The notes under the pieces are model-generated. The model was not told where the DNA came from. It ran no database searches and saw only the letters and a list, made by a program, of their open reading frames with translations. From Dryocosmus kuriphilus (Eukaryota; Arthropoda; Insecta; Hymenoptera; Cynipidae), in the NCBI GenBank assembly GCA_038277395.1, contig CM076190.1, positions 241,905,256 to 241,969,255 on the forward strand: 64,000 nt of DNA, read 5' to 3'. Both the position numbers and the translations under genes were made by a program. This document shows positions 21,441 through 32,636 of the stretch, piece after piece (position 1 is the first letter of the stretch; each line of letters starts with the position of its first letter).

Positions 21441-22372
21441 TACGCAGACCAAAAAATGTATAATTGTAAAAAACTTGGATGAATTGCCCCCTCTCTCTCT
21501 CTCTCGGTCCTACTTTGACACACATACTGCTGATATTGCATCAAAAAGTAACATAATTGTAAGTGTATTATTTTTGAGTCTCTTTATTTTTGGCATAATC
21601 TTCTATCTTCTAGTAACGAGTATGTTGACTTTTTTTCGGTTGAGCACATGGGGCTTGATGAAAACGATGTCACCTTCTTCGGGCTGCCATGCGGTCAAAC
21701 TTTTGGAGTCTCAATTCAACTTGGAAGACCTTCAAGCGTATATACCTTAAGGGGGCCTGAACAATAAATTCAACTTCTCGGGCTTGAGTTTGGAGTTACT
21801 ATAAAGAAATATTTATAGTTTCTTCCTCTTTTTAAAACTAAGTATACTACAACGCAGGAGTATAAATAAAAATATATTTAAAAATTGAAAATTATTAACA
21901 ATTACATTAAAAATGTAAAAATATATGATTGCAATGTAACTACATATTAAATAAAATAAAATATCACTTACTTTGAACTCAAGCTGCTGCGTTTTAAATT
22001 TGGTTTATCCTTCCAGACATGAGAGAAAAGTTATTGATTATTATGTGAATAGTAATAGTCAGCTAGATCAATGCTCTAAAACTAATTTATTCTTCTTTTT
22101 TTTCGAGCCTGCCACAGGCGACCAGAATACAGCTAAAAGCTGGTTTTTTTGCGGGAGATGATCCAACGCGCTTCAAAAATAAGCTCATTCATTGAGGTGT
22201 TGGATGGATGTCAGGGAAGTCAGCTCAAAAGCACCTGACTTTGAGGACAATTTTTGATTCATTGTTTTCAACAAAATAAATAAAACCTGCACAATAAATC
22301 CTTGGTTAGCGTACCAAGATATTATTATATAAATAATAGCCACTAGTGCAACTTGGTTATTTGTCAATTATT
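21441..22372 (+). other. Polinton intergenic or unrecognised segment
   Basis: One frame around 21630-21760 reads EHMGLDENDVTFFGLPCGQ and may be the remnant of a small element gene, but I cannot assign it. A (CT) run lies near 21490. The rest is A+T-rich without a recognisable gene. Confidence 0.4.
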
Positions 22373-23045
22373 ATGGATGCACGCTGGAAGCATCCACTTA
22401 CATCCTTGGTATGCGGAATAACAGGATGTGGTAAAATATTTTTATAAAAAATTTCTTCGTCATCTTGACAGTTTATACGATGAACATATTGAGCTATCAC
22501 ATTCTACTATTCGGAATAGCAAACAGCTAAGAAGGAATACGAAAAAACGATAGAATTCCACGAAGGTTTACCACAGTCTTCTGATTATTCCACCGATCCT
22601 AAATCTAAACACATAGTTATCGATGATTTAATCAGGGAATCTTCAAATAATACAATTATAGATCTATTTACCAAGACAAGTCATCATAAAAGTGTTAGTG
22701 TGATTTTCATTTCTCAAAACCTTTTTCATCAGGGCCATGGTCAAAAAGATCTTTATCTAAATGCAAACTATATTGTTGCTTTAAGAATCTTCGAGATCGT
22801 GCCCAAATTCAACACCTAGCTTGACAAGTCTGTCATGAAAACCCACGCTTTTTACAAGATGCATATCAAGACGCTACTTCTCAATCTCACGGTTATTTAT
22901 TTCTTGATTAAAAATAATCTACTATTGATAATTGCCGATTTCGTACCAGTATATTTCCAGATGACCCGCATCATTGTATTTACGTACCTATAAAAGGTAC
23001 GAAGGGCGGCTGCAGTGAGGGTCAAGTACCAGTTCTACGTTTGTA
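22373..23045 (+). pseudogene. Polinton packaging ATPase (FtsK/HerA, A32-like), decayed
   Basis: From the ATG at 22373 the sequence reads HPLTSLVCGITGCGKIF, a P-loop in the expected place for the A32-like ATPase (the residue after Lys is Ile rather than Thr or Ser). A frameshifted continuation contains the Walker B stretch HIVIDDL near 22608-22630, then FTKTSHHKSVSVIFISQNLF near 22673-22725, typical for this ATPase. The end near 22960-23040 reads IFPDDPHHCIYVPI. Several frameshifts and stops are present. In its family it pumps DNA into the capsid. Confidence 0.8.
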
Positions 23046-23396
23046 ATGATGCCGGCAGGTGGAAAATCCATTGTCAAGGAAAAGGCTATAATTTTACATG
23101 CACTTTGTCATCTTAACTCTGATCAACGACGTGTTCTATTAAGAACCATGGATGCCCATCTCATTAAGTGAATTTTCGAGTATGCTTTAAATACTCTATT
23201 GGGAAATGTCCCGCTTAAGAAGCAGCAGCGGTTAAAGTTGAAAGAACATAAAAATGTACTTCGAAAATTAGCTGAAGGCCATGGTACGTGGAAGAAGAAA
23301 AAAAATATTATCATACGAAAAGGGGGACTTTTACCTCTATTATTTGCACCAAATATTGGTAGTTTACTATATAATTTGTTTAGTGGCTCATCCTAA
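23046..23396 (+). pseudogene. Small basic Polinton protein (pX-like), one in-frame stop
   Basis: A 116-codon frame starts at the paired ATGs at 23046/23049 and ends at TAA 23394-23396. A TGA at 23169-23171, probably from a Trp codon, is its only interruption. The protein is basic in the middle (KKQQRLKLKEHKNVLRKLAE, KKKKNIIIRKGG) and ends in a hydrophobic segment (LLPLLFAPNIGSLLYNLF). Small proteins of this shape, basic with a hydrophobic C-terminus, are regular in Polinton and adintovirus genomes and are compared with adenovirus core protein X. Confidence 0.6.
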
Positions 23397-23405
23397 AGAA
23401 ATTCA

Positions 23406-24200
23406 TCAATAAAATTGATCATGCTAGAAAAATGGTACTCATTTATAGTGTCCAGGTGAATAAATTACAGCAGCAAATGCAAGTTTTAAAGCAATCAATT
23501 CTAAACACCAATGATCCACAAATTATAACCGCAATCCCCGGTTTCACAACGCAAACACCGGGCCAAAGGATGAACGTGAAAAGTGGAAATATATGGTCAA
23601 GTGTTACAAAAATTTCTCTTTTTTGTTGATTAGGGTAGGAAACTGACTGTCGAGTAAAAGGAGGAGGAGGAACAAAAGCATTCAGACAATGAATCAACCG
23701 GTGGAGAATTTTTACCTGTGGAAGCCATTACTGCTTTAGTTCCAAATCTTTTCAGTCAAAGAGTATCTTATTACTCAATTATTTAAGAAGACCGAACACT
23801 GCTAGCAGAGTAAGATGAGATAAACATGGATCGGTTTTTATTGACGGACAACATATTGAAGATTTAAACATTATAGATCTCGTTAATGATCTCGTTAATG
23901 CCCTAAGATTGAGAAAAATATTCGCTCCAAATGGTAGAAGTCAGTTCGCTCATATCCTTCGAGAGCTTGGCACGACACGTGACCTCGTGAAAAATAGAGG
24001 ATATTGGCGAGTGTCAACTGATAAAGAGTTAAGACGTGACATCAGTAATAGAACACACTCTGCATTTCACAGATGACAGTAACGATTCACGTAGACTTCA
24101 AGAAACCCCAAATGCAAGAACACGTGAAAGCAGCCGTAGCAGAATTAGACAAAAAAGTCAAGGAAGCGGTGAAACTGGATCAGGACAAATAATAAAGTGC
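23406..24200 (+). pseudogene. Second Polinton accessory protein, decayed
   Basis: The start near 23430 reads MVLIYSVQVNKLQQQMQ with a Gln-rich coiled coil. Later frames give EAITALVPNLF near 23725-23757 and an IIDLVNDLVNALRLRKIF stretch near 23869-23922, followed by a GRSQFAHILRELGT segment. Its place between the pX-like gene and the integrase is that of a conserved Polinton accessory gene of unknown role. It has several frameshifts and stops. Positions are approximate. Confidence 0.45.
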
Positions 24201-24217
24201 CAGCCTTTTATTTTAAA

Positions 24218-25130
24218 ATGAAGCTGTTGGAAGAAATATACTACAATCCAAGTCATCCGGCATCCTAAAGTGGTGCAGAAGAAATAGTTCGTGCTGCCTC
24301 AGGAAAAGTATCCAGTGCTAAAGTACATGAGTGGTTAAAGTCACGGGACACACTCACGAAACATAGGCCTATTCGTCGGAAATTCCAAAGACTTCATTAT
24401 AATGTTAGTTCTATTGACAATGTCTGGGAGGCTGATTTGGTAGATCTACAAAGCTTATCCACTTACAAGGATAATTATACTTTTTTATTGACAGTAACTG
24501 ATGTTTTAAGTAAAGTCACCTGGGTTGAACCTTTGAGAAATAAAACTACTTTAGAAGTAAGACACGGTTTCGAGCGTATTCTTCAGAGAGGTAATAAGCG
24601 TGTACCAATATGACTACAAACGGATTAAGGCAAGCAGTTTGTATGTGATGCTTTTCAGAAATTTTTATCAGATATTGGAATAAAATTTCCTATAACAAGG
24701 GAAACTAATTTTAAAGCAACCGTAATAGAATGGTTCAATCGAAATCTCAAGGAACGCATGTGGCGTTACTTTACACATCAGAATAATAATAAATCGCCCA
24801 TATATTGACTTCCTGCAGCAAATTGTGGATGCTTACAATAACGCTCGGAAATCCAGTATCAAGGTGACCCCGGCTGAAATTACTTTACAGAATTCCGCCA
24901 AAGCTTGGGTAAATATTCAATCGCGATTTAGTAAAGAAAAAAAATCTACAAAAAAGTCTAAGTATGCTGTCGATGATCAAGTTAGAATCAGTCGTGAGAA
25001 GAGTATTTTTGAGAAAGGTTATGAATCAGGCTGGAGCCAAGAAATATTCCTAGTAGAGCGAGTTATTAGAAATCTAATGCAATCGCCTTTTGCCTATGAG
25101 CTGAAAGATTTAGAAAGATTGAACTTGTAA
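24218..25130 (+). pseudogene. int: Polinton retroviral-like integrase, decayed
   Basis: From the ATG at 24218 the frame gives KLLEEIYYNPSHPAS, a stop, then GAEEIVRAASGKVS. The catalytic core has the first Asp in VWEADLVDLQ (about 24426-24455), a TD-GKQF remnant for the second Asp (about 24622-24645, with a stop inside), and a NFKATVIEWFNRNLKERMW region with the Glu (about 24705-24765). The C-terminal part (24825-25130) is one open frame with VTPAEI and YAVDDQVRIS, matching the chromodomain-like tail of Polinton integrases. Frameshifts and stops are present. Confidence 0.82.
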
Positions 25131-25132
25131 AA

Positions 25133-26095
25133 ATGAATGTCGATCTGTATTACCATACTCTACCCAACAATAGTAGTATGAAATATCTTCCGGAGAACAC
25201 TACTTCCGATTTCATAACACAATTATCACATGAGGTTCGTCTGCCAGGACAGTGGGTAGTCCTGATCACAGAACTACATCTTCCACTTACATTTCTTCTT
25301 CATGTGAGACACGATGATTCATTTGAAAATCGCATCGCCCTTATGAGCAATGAGGAAGAAGAGTATAATAAGTACCAAGAATATTAAGGTATTGATAAAA
25401 ATAAATTCACCATCAAGCACGGTATTGATCTTCTTCACAAATATAATATGTCTGAAGATTCAAGTTCTTTAATATATAGTATAGGCGATAACTTACAAGG
25501 TGATTTTAAAACTATTATCAAGAAAGGCGAGGAGAGACAGGCGGCGCTAGTAGTTGATACTTGGAAAAAACCTATTGTGAAATTATTCGAACTGGGTCGT
25601 TATACAGAATTAAACCAACAAATTAAATTTAAATATAAGATACTCAAAAGCAGCTACATACGTGTAGAAAAACTGTGTCCGGAATCATGCTCGATACCTG
25701 TTCAACATTTTTTAGTGCTCAGTGATAAACTATCATGTATTCTTTGTTTTGCACCAGACGATTTACTTCCAATTAAAAGTAAGAAGTACACTGCTAGACA
25801 TCCACCTAGTCTAGCATGTGCTCTTCCGTATAAATTATTTGTTTACTGTAATATTTGTGAACCGCGTGTTACAGGTGATGTGGAAGCACACATTTTACGT
25901 ACAGTCTCAGTAGAGACAAGAAAATACTGTTTTGTTACATCACAAGTCAGTCATTTTTCATCACCCAACTACATATCGATTCTTAACACAGGATTTTCCA
26001 CAACTGAATTTGATACAAGAGACCACCTTGGCTTATCAATATCATTTGTGTTTGGTACGCTGACGGCTACACTTCACTTTAAACGCATTGACTAA
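25133..26095 (+). pseudogene. Polinton minor capsid (penton) protein, one in-frame stop
   Basis: The frame from the ATG at 25133 runs 320 codons to 26095 with one internal TAA at 25385-25387. The start (VDLYYHTLPNNSSMKYLPEN, then PGQWVVLITELHLP) and the end (SFVFGTLTATLHFKRID) fit the Polinton minor capsid proteins with a jelly-roll fold, which start with a short YYxTLPSNSS-type motif and finish with a xLHFR strand. It starts 3 bp after the integrase stop, so the genes are tightly packed. Only one disabling change is visible, so it decayed later or more slowly than the polymerase. Confidence 0.75.
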
Positions 26096-26157
26096 ACACA
26101 AACGGAGAGAGAGAGATAGAGACAGAAAAAATTAGTCATTACGTTGAATATTACACA

Positions 26158-26691
26158 TTGAAAGCAAGTGGTGTTCCTAGTGGGGGAATTCCACAGATTT
26201 ATATTGGTTCACCATATCAGAAAGGACATGGTATTGGAAGCCTCCTCGGTGGTCTGTTTCGACGAGTTCTACCTTTCTTCAGTAGAGGTGCTCGAGTCGC
26301 CAGCAAAGAAGTGCTGAGGGCCGGTATGAATGTTATGAATGATCTCTATAATAACATGTCACTTAAAAATTTATTCAAGAGCCGTTTTGAGGAAGCTGGT
26401 CAGAGTTTAAAATGACGTGCAATTGAGAAAATGGAAAATATTATGAATGGTTCTGGTTACAAGAATATTAGAAAGAAGCGAATAATTCATTCGGTTTCTA
26501 ATCCTGGTATGCTTAACCTCATGATTCGAAATCCTATTAAAAAGAGAAAAAAGAAAACCGTCAAAGAATTAAAGGATTGTAGCATGGTAAAAAGGAAGAA
26601 ACCTACAAATAATAAAAGAAAGACGAAAAGTACAAATAAGCGTGAATCAGTCAATCTACTAGTGACATTTTTGGAAATAAATAGTATATAA
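26158..26691 (+). pseudogene. Polinton pVI-like protein, one in-frame stop
   Basis: The frame reads GGIPQIYIGSPYQKGHGIGS, then an amphipathic and hydrophobic LLGGLFRRVLPFFSRGA segment, ALR/EVLRAG-type helix and FKSRFEEAG. After a TGA at 26413-26415 the same frame continues with a very basic tail (KKRIIHS, KKRKKKTVKE). A short glycine-rich start, membrane-active helix and basic tail are the usual plan of the pVI-like protein located between the two capsid genes. No ATG is seen at the start; translation could have begun near 26150. Confidence 0.6.
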
Positions 26692-26779
26692 AATGCATAT
26701 TAGAATTATTTTTCCAAACTTTATTTTTACATTCTCATCCTTGTGAGTGCTTAGAGTCTAAGTAAGAGTTATTTTCGAT

Positions 26780-28005
26780 AAGGAAAGCTCTCAATTGATA
26801 GACTATAAACCTGTTTCTTCTTTGAGTGATGACGCTCCCATTGAATTCGTCGTTCCAGATCATTGTGACGATTACATTGATTTAGCAGGCACAATGCTGA
26901 GTCTTAGGGTGAAATTAATAACACCACCAAGGTTTGCTGCAAATACTGTACATTTGGACAAAGTAGGTCGTGTAGATAATCTGTTGCAATACTTATTCAA
27001 TCAGGTAGATGCCTATATCAACCAAAAGTTGTATCACCACCAAGTAATTCTTATGCTTATCGAGCATACATTGAAACCCTACTAAACTATGGTCCTGCTA
27101 AAAATAGTCATCTGACTTCCTCTCTTTGGTATAATGACACGCCTGGAAAATGGATGATTTCGATAACAGTGTAGGATTAAAAGTTCGCCAAAGGTACTTG
27201 AGGCCGACAATTCTATTGATCTGATTAGAAACCTGCACTGTGGTGTTTTTAACGAAGACAAATTTGTTATCAATGGTGTTGAATTGAGACTTTGTTTAGT
27301 ACGCTCAAATGATTTATTCTGCCTCATGGATGCCACCAATGGCTGTCGTATAAGTATTGAGGAGGCGTCACTAATTGTACGTCGAGCAAAAATTAGTCCA
27401 GGTACTCTACTTGCTCGTGCAAAAGCTCTACCTCATGGCCCTGCAGAAAAGCCTATTAGGCGTGTCGAGGTCAAGGCTTTAACTCTACACTCGGGTGTTC
27501 ACGCTGAAACGCTTGATGATTTTATTATTGGACAATTACCAAGGAGAATAATAATTGTCTTTTTTCACAATATTGCATTCAATGGAAGCGGGAATGAAAA
27601 TCATTTCAATTTTTAAATTTACAATATTAATCATCATCGCTTTACGTGGATGGCACTTAAATTCCATCCAAACCATTGCATCCATCCTTTAGTGCTAAGC
27701 AGTTATATGTCGATGCTTATCAAACGTTATTCAGCGGAAGTGGTATTCATTTTCTAAACGAAGGCAAGTCTGTCGACAGAGAAAGTTATCCATCAGAAAA
27801 TTGTTTGTTTGCCTTTGGTCTGACACCTGACCTTTCAGCAAACTGTTACTCATACTGGAATCTCGTAAAACATGTTAGCCTCAGAATTGAGGTACGATTT
27901 GTGGACGCACTCACTAGTACTGCCAATTGTCTGTTACATGCCGTGTATGATAAAGCCTTGGAAGTAGACTCCACCAGATAGGTTACTATCGATTTCAGTG
28001 CTTAA
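26780..28005 (+). pseudogene. Polinton major capsid protein (double jelly-roll), decayed
   Basis: The sequence opens with KPVSSLSDDAPIEFVVPDH and DYIDLAGTMLSLRVKL, then LFNQVDAYINQK, the usual start of Polinton major capsid proteins. A frameshift near 27035-27045 moves the next block (YAYRAYIETLLNYG, TSSLWYNDT) to another frame. 27284-27616 and 27676-27981 cover the second jelly roll, with a frameshift and stop between them (near 27616-27675), and the end reads DFSA before TAA at 28003-28005 with a TAG at 27979-27981. Full length would be near 400 residues, normal for the family. Confidence 0.78.
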
Positions 28006-28039
28006 GTGGGAGACAAATCAATCGTATGTCTAACTCTCG

Positions 28040-28700
28040 TATTTGGGTGGTGGAGCCAGTAGTCTTCGCACGCTCTTCGTGAAAAGATGCTTTTTCGTAA
28101 ATTCCAGAAAACCTATATATTTTGAAATCATGGTTGACTACGTAATTGATATACAGGGCTTTCAGTATAATTCTGGTCGCTTCATTCGTAAAGAGGTAGC
28201 TGTTGTTTCCCTGGATCGTTATTATATTTCTCATTAGACTATTTCTCATTAGATTATTTCTCCGCCATTTCCATTAAATGATCTCACAAGTCAAGCTCAG
28301 GAACCAAATAATTGGCGTAGTTGTCATTATCATGGCTGTTTAGTCGTGAATTGCTTTACCGATTGATGTGAACACCGTGCCACGAGAGTGCGCTTTGTGA
28401 ATGTAGTACCTAAAAAATCATGGCCTCTAAAATACACGAGTTTGCCTTATAAAAAGTAAAACGAGCATTTATTCATTCTCCTGAACAAATATTCACGGAG
28501 AAGTCACTTATAGGACATTTAAATATGGGTTGCACCAAAACGTTTATTCATGATCCATCGACAAGCCGGATTCATCCGATAATTCAGTTCACATAAAAGA
28601 TGCCACGCACATGCATGTCATCGTTCGTGAAAACACGAACTTTGAAGTATTTCGCCCAGTATAGAAAAAGCTTCAAATTCTCGAATTTAATCATTTGTAT
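28040..28700 (+). pseudogene. Unrecognised Polinton-linked gene, decayed
   Basis: Fragments in one frame read VDYVIDIQGFQYNSGRFI, KEVAVVSLDRYYISH, and later NNWRSCHYHGCLVV (about 28300-28345). Later fragments are in shifted frames. The D-I-x-G-F start and the conserved-looking CHYHG make a nuclease-like fold conceivable (acidic residues followed by a His segment), but that is a guess. Its place just after the major capsid gene and on the same strand suggests an element gene. Confidence 0.4.
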
Positions 28701-28834
28701 TTCCAAGCATTTACAATAAATAATGCGAATACAGATTCTGTGATCGTAATCGTGTGCTTCTACAAGTTATAAAGTTACAGTTTACACTATAGTTATGCAG
28801 CTACTCAGTGCAATACATGCAAACGCATCGTGTG

Positions 28835-29029
28835 TGTTGACATAGTAAGTGCGACGCAAGCATAAATGCTCGTAGTATATGGGCATTCTGACCGAACTTA
28901 ACAGTCAAGTAACAGATTGAAATTAAGATAGAACACAAATAAACAATATTCGCAAAAATATTGCAAGCATTTTCGAATGCCATTCATTATAACTCGAGAA
29001 CTTCTTCGAGAGACAAGCGTTTTATTTCA
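28835..29029 (+). repeat. Possible 5' LTR of the BEL/Pao element
   Basis: TGTTGACATAGTAAGTGCG at 28835 to a TTTATTTCA at about 29021-29029 has the length and ends of a short LTR, lies 250 bp before gag, and includes an AACACAAATAAACAAT segment. No matching 3' copy was found downstream, so this is only a suggestion. Confidence 0.25.
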
Positions 29030-29278
29030 ACGACGATTTCGAGCGACGACGCATTGATCAACACAACCAAGAAGAGTTGGAATAGTCGAGCCCCACATCA
29101 AGAAAGAAACAGCATTGCAACGAGAGTCGGCTGCAGTATAGGAGTGTTATCGAGTCGAAAGCAATTGGTAACGAAATTCAGCGATTAATATGTAAGCATA
29201 CATTTAAAATAATTCTAACCTTAATTCCAATTCGATATTTTCATACATATTTATTTAAACAAAGAAAATCGATTCAAT

Positions 29279-30477
29279 ATGGCAAACGTAAATTTTAGGA
29301 AGAAAGAGAGGTTATATCAAGGGTCAATTGACATGGTTCAGTAAACTTTTGAAGGCACAAAATCCAAATTTAACTGAAGTAAAGTTACGGTTTGACATGT
29401 CCAATCAACTATGTGATACCCTTCAGAGCATCCAAGAGTATTTCGAGGCAATACGAAAATGAACTGTCAGAGCGAGATTTGTACTACAGTTTAGGTTTCA
29501 AAGCTAAGGAAATGTTAAAGGATGCGGAAAATGTAAACCGACTCACTCAAATTCATGATTAAAATCCTGTCAATCCAAATCCTGTCATTCCCATCAATCC
29601 TGTCAATCAAGCGCATGTTGGAGTAAAATTACCGACGATTACATTGCCTACATTTTATGGCGATTACGACAAATGGCTTCAATTTCCTGATACTTTTAGG
29701 TGTTTCATTCACAATAATGCAAATTTATATAATATTCAACGATTACACTACCTTAAAGCTTCTCCTAAAGGCGAAGCTGCTTGGGTTATCCATTTAATAG
29801 AAACTACAGCGGATAATTACGCCAGTGTTTGGGAAAAACTCGAAGAGCGTTTTGACAACAAGAGGTTAGTGATTCATAATCATGTAAGAGCGTTGCTTGA
29901 GTTAAAGAACATTACTAAAGACAATTCTCAAAACTTCTTCGAATTGTTGGATGAAGCGTCAAGTTATTTGCGTGCTCTAGTGACCCTTGGTCAGCCTACT
30001 AAGTATTGGGATACATTAATTACTATTAACTTATTATCTTCCAAATTTGAGCACAATACAAAAAATAAATGGGAAAGAAATGTCGCAACATTACGTACAC
30101 CAACTTTCAAAGATATTTCGACCTTCATCATAAGTAGATGTCGTGTTTTAGAAGCTTTCGCTCCACTCAAGCAATTATCGACTATTTCAAAATCTCAAAA
30201 CACTATCAATCAACGCGGCTTGTTAGCTCAGGCCCGTTCAGCAAAAGATATAAACACGAAAAATAGCTACGCAGCTACCGCGAATTCATCGTGTCCACTT
30301 TGTCAAAATTCCCACGGTATTTACAATTACGAAGTGTTTTTGAACATGGACATTACATTGTGCCTCGAACAGTTTGAAACAAAGCATGTTGCTTTAGAAG
30401 TCTTAGAACCGATCATCAAACTAAAGAATGCAGGTGTCGTGGATGTAGTGCATGTAGCAAAAAGCGCAACACATTAA
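29279..30477 (+). pseudogene. gag: BEL/Pao gag (N-terminal region broken)
   Basis: An ATG at 29279 starts a frame that is soon interrupted by stops (29279-29640). The following 278-codon frame (29644-30477) is open and reads PTFYGDYDKWLQFPDTFR, IHNNANLYNIQRLHYLK and WEKLEERFDNKRLVIHNHV, the conserved core found in BEL/Pao gag-like regions (the DUF1759 family). Near its end the Cys-containing CPLCQNSHGIYN segment is the start of the zinc knuckle region. In the family this protein forms the particle shell. Confidence 0.82.
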
Positions 30478-30519
30478 TTCATACAAGTCATATCCAAAAC
30501 CGTGAAAAACGTAGATCTA

Positions 30520-30995
30520 AAGATTCAACAGTCAATCAAACAGATCCAACTAAGGTCATTGCACATGCCTTACCAAATCTGACAGGAGGCGTGATAATAT
30601 CGACTGCTTTAATATATGTATATGCTCACAACAGAAAACGACGTTTACCTAGGGCTGTACTAGACTGTTGCTCACAGTCAAACATTACTACTCAAAAACT
30701 TCGTAAAAAATTACAATTACCAGTCTGGCCAATCGACATTAAAATTGGAGCCGTACCCTACGCAAATTTTTTCCCGTCACGCGGGACTACAGACACAGTA
30801 GGTTCGCATATCAACAACTTCAAGGTAACATTGAATTGCTTGATGGTAGAAGAAGCTACAGCCTTTCATCCAACTAAGGCTATTGATCGAAAAAGTTTAA
30901 GGATACCAGACAACTTGATTCTTGCCGACCCTCAATTTGATGTGAGAGCTCCAATAGATTTAATTCCCGACAACGCATTTTTTGGGAATTACTAG
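30520..30995 (+). pseudogene. pol: BEL/Pao aspartic protease region
   Basis: The frame 30591-30995 contains RLPRAVLDCCSQSNITTQKL, which corresponds to the RALLDSGSQSxF active site of the BEL/Pao protease (peptidase family A17). The catalytic Asp is present but the following Ser-Gly is Cys-Cys. Further on, the LADPQFDVRAPIDLIPDNAFF segment matches the usual LADPxFxxPxxIDxLLGxDxF strand. The following reverse-transcriptase linker is out of frame. Confidence 0.7.
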
Positions 30996-31189
30996 CTCAA
31001 GGTCAAATAAAACTAGCTCACGTGTTGACTATAATAAAGCGAACAGTTCGTGGATGTATAGTCGCAGGAGACTTATAGATTCCGAACCAGACACAGCAGA
31101 TGATACTTTGCTATTTGTCTGTGAACGAAAAACTACACAAACAAGGCAACATTATTACGTGTTAAATGCAGACACATCTAAGATGTAAA

Positions 31190-31760
31190 GACAAATTCTG
31201 ATCAAGGAGTAACAAAGGATACTTCATTGTCACATATGGCGTGAAAATCCCTCGTCACCACTAAGGATATTCCAATTAAGTACAGTGATCTGCGGCATGG
31301 CATCATCATCCCTTTTAGCCACTAGATGCCTACAACAAATTGGTCAAGATCGTCAGCAAACTCATCCAGACACAGCTAATGCCATAATGCACGAATTCTA
31401 CGTGGATGATTTATTAACTGGAGCAAAAACTATACCTGAACTCATTAAACTGAAGATTGAAATATCTTCCCTCTTATACTCTTCAGGGATTCAGTTACAC
31501 AAATGGGGTTCAAACGAACCATCAATCAGGAATCAAGGAAATGCGACACCTAGTTTGGACAATATTGATGTCCTAGGTGAAATTGAAAGAATTTACAATT
31601 GGAGAGAAGTGAAAAATACTCTTTTATATTATACAAAAGCAGGCAACTATATCCCAAAGACTATATCCCAAAATAAGAAATTATGAGCAAATTAAAGCCC
31701 ATATTACGTCTTTATCTGTGGAAAGCATATTCAAAGTAAATAAAATAGAGCTACCTCAAC
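31190..31760 (+). pseudogene. pol: BEL/Pao reverse transcriptase fragment
   Basis: The frame 31285-31686 contains GMASSSLLATRCLQQIGQD, followed by HEFYVDDLLTGAKT with the YVDD active site, and ends with ISSLLYSSGIQLHKWGSNEP. These are diagnostic for BEL/Pao reverse transcriptase. The fingers domain before it and the RNase H and integrase after it are missing or not recognisable, so this element is strongly deleted. Confidence 0.8.
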
Positions 31761-32636
31761 CTAGCAGACTCAATCAAACAAACATTATGCAGCACGTTCA
31801 TCTATGGAATTATCAATTCTCATTTTGTACACGTAATATAATTTACAACACATACATGAAAGAAGGTACCTGATTGAAGATCTTTATCACAAATTAATGT
31901 TTACTACACTTATTGAGGACAATAATAGACAGATCACAGCCAATAATAATAACACATGAAAAATGCAGAGCTCATTCTTACATACAATTGAACATATTTC
32001 AGGTAATGGAAGAATGTTTATTCCCTATAATTGTGCGTCAACAAATTTAAAAGCTTAATAAAATCAATTTCTAAGAAAAAAAAAATAGTCGATACCTCTA
32101 AATCCTTTTCAAGAAATTTTAAAATATAGGAAGTTACCTTTTCACTTAATGGAATGAAATTTTACCCTCGTGTTTCAAAAAATTTTAAATTATATTCCCT
32201 GCTCACATGAAAATCGCCCCCGTGTATTTTAAAACATTTGAGCACACCTACAGAATCGGAGTGAGCTCAGAGTGAGACACCGAAATCATCCACTGAGCAA
32301 GTATCGATCAGTGGTATAGATCTGTAGTTGAATCCGAACATATGGGCATGATTTTGGCTCTGTGTAGGAATGTGCACTACCGACTGAGGGGTGATACCGA
32401 CGGAAAGTCACATAGAAGAACCCTTCCACACCGCGGGACATCTCTACTACATTAGTAATGATCTGTGGCGCCATCTCATATGAGAACCTCGCAGTTGGTA
32501 AGCTAACATGCAACAGAAACTTTCTTATTAGAACAGTGCAGTGCTTTCATTTGTTGTTGCCATATACTCGGTCGGTAATTCCATGCCGATGTTTTAACTG
32601 GGTAAACTGGGTATTTCGTTACTTGTGACATTATTG
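31761..32636. other. No gene recognised; repeat fragment near 32.28-32.5 kb
   Basis: A+T-rich DNA. 32270-32510 contains CCGACTGAGGGGTGATACCGACGG and TGGCGCCATCT phrases, which relate it to the foldback repeats at 33.7 and 35.9 kb. Confidence 0.45.

Noticed and set aside
17000..28800. Terminal inverted repeats of the Polinton
   Set aside because: I could not find a matching inverted pair at the two sides of the gene block. The ends are probably lost.
28835..31760. A complete BEL/Pao element with two LTRs
   Set aside because: No second copy of the 28835 sequence was found downstream, and the integrase is missing.
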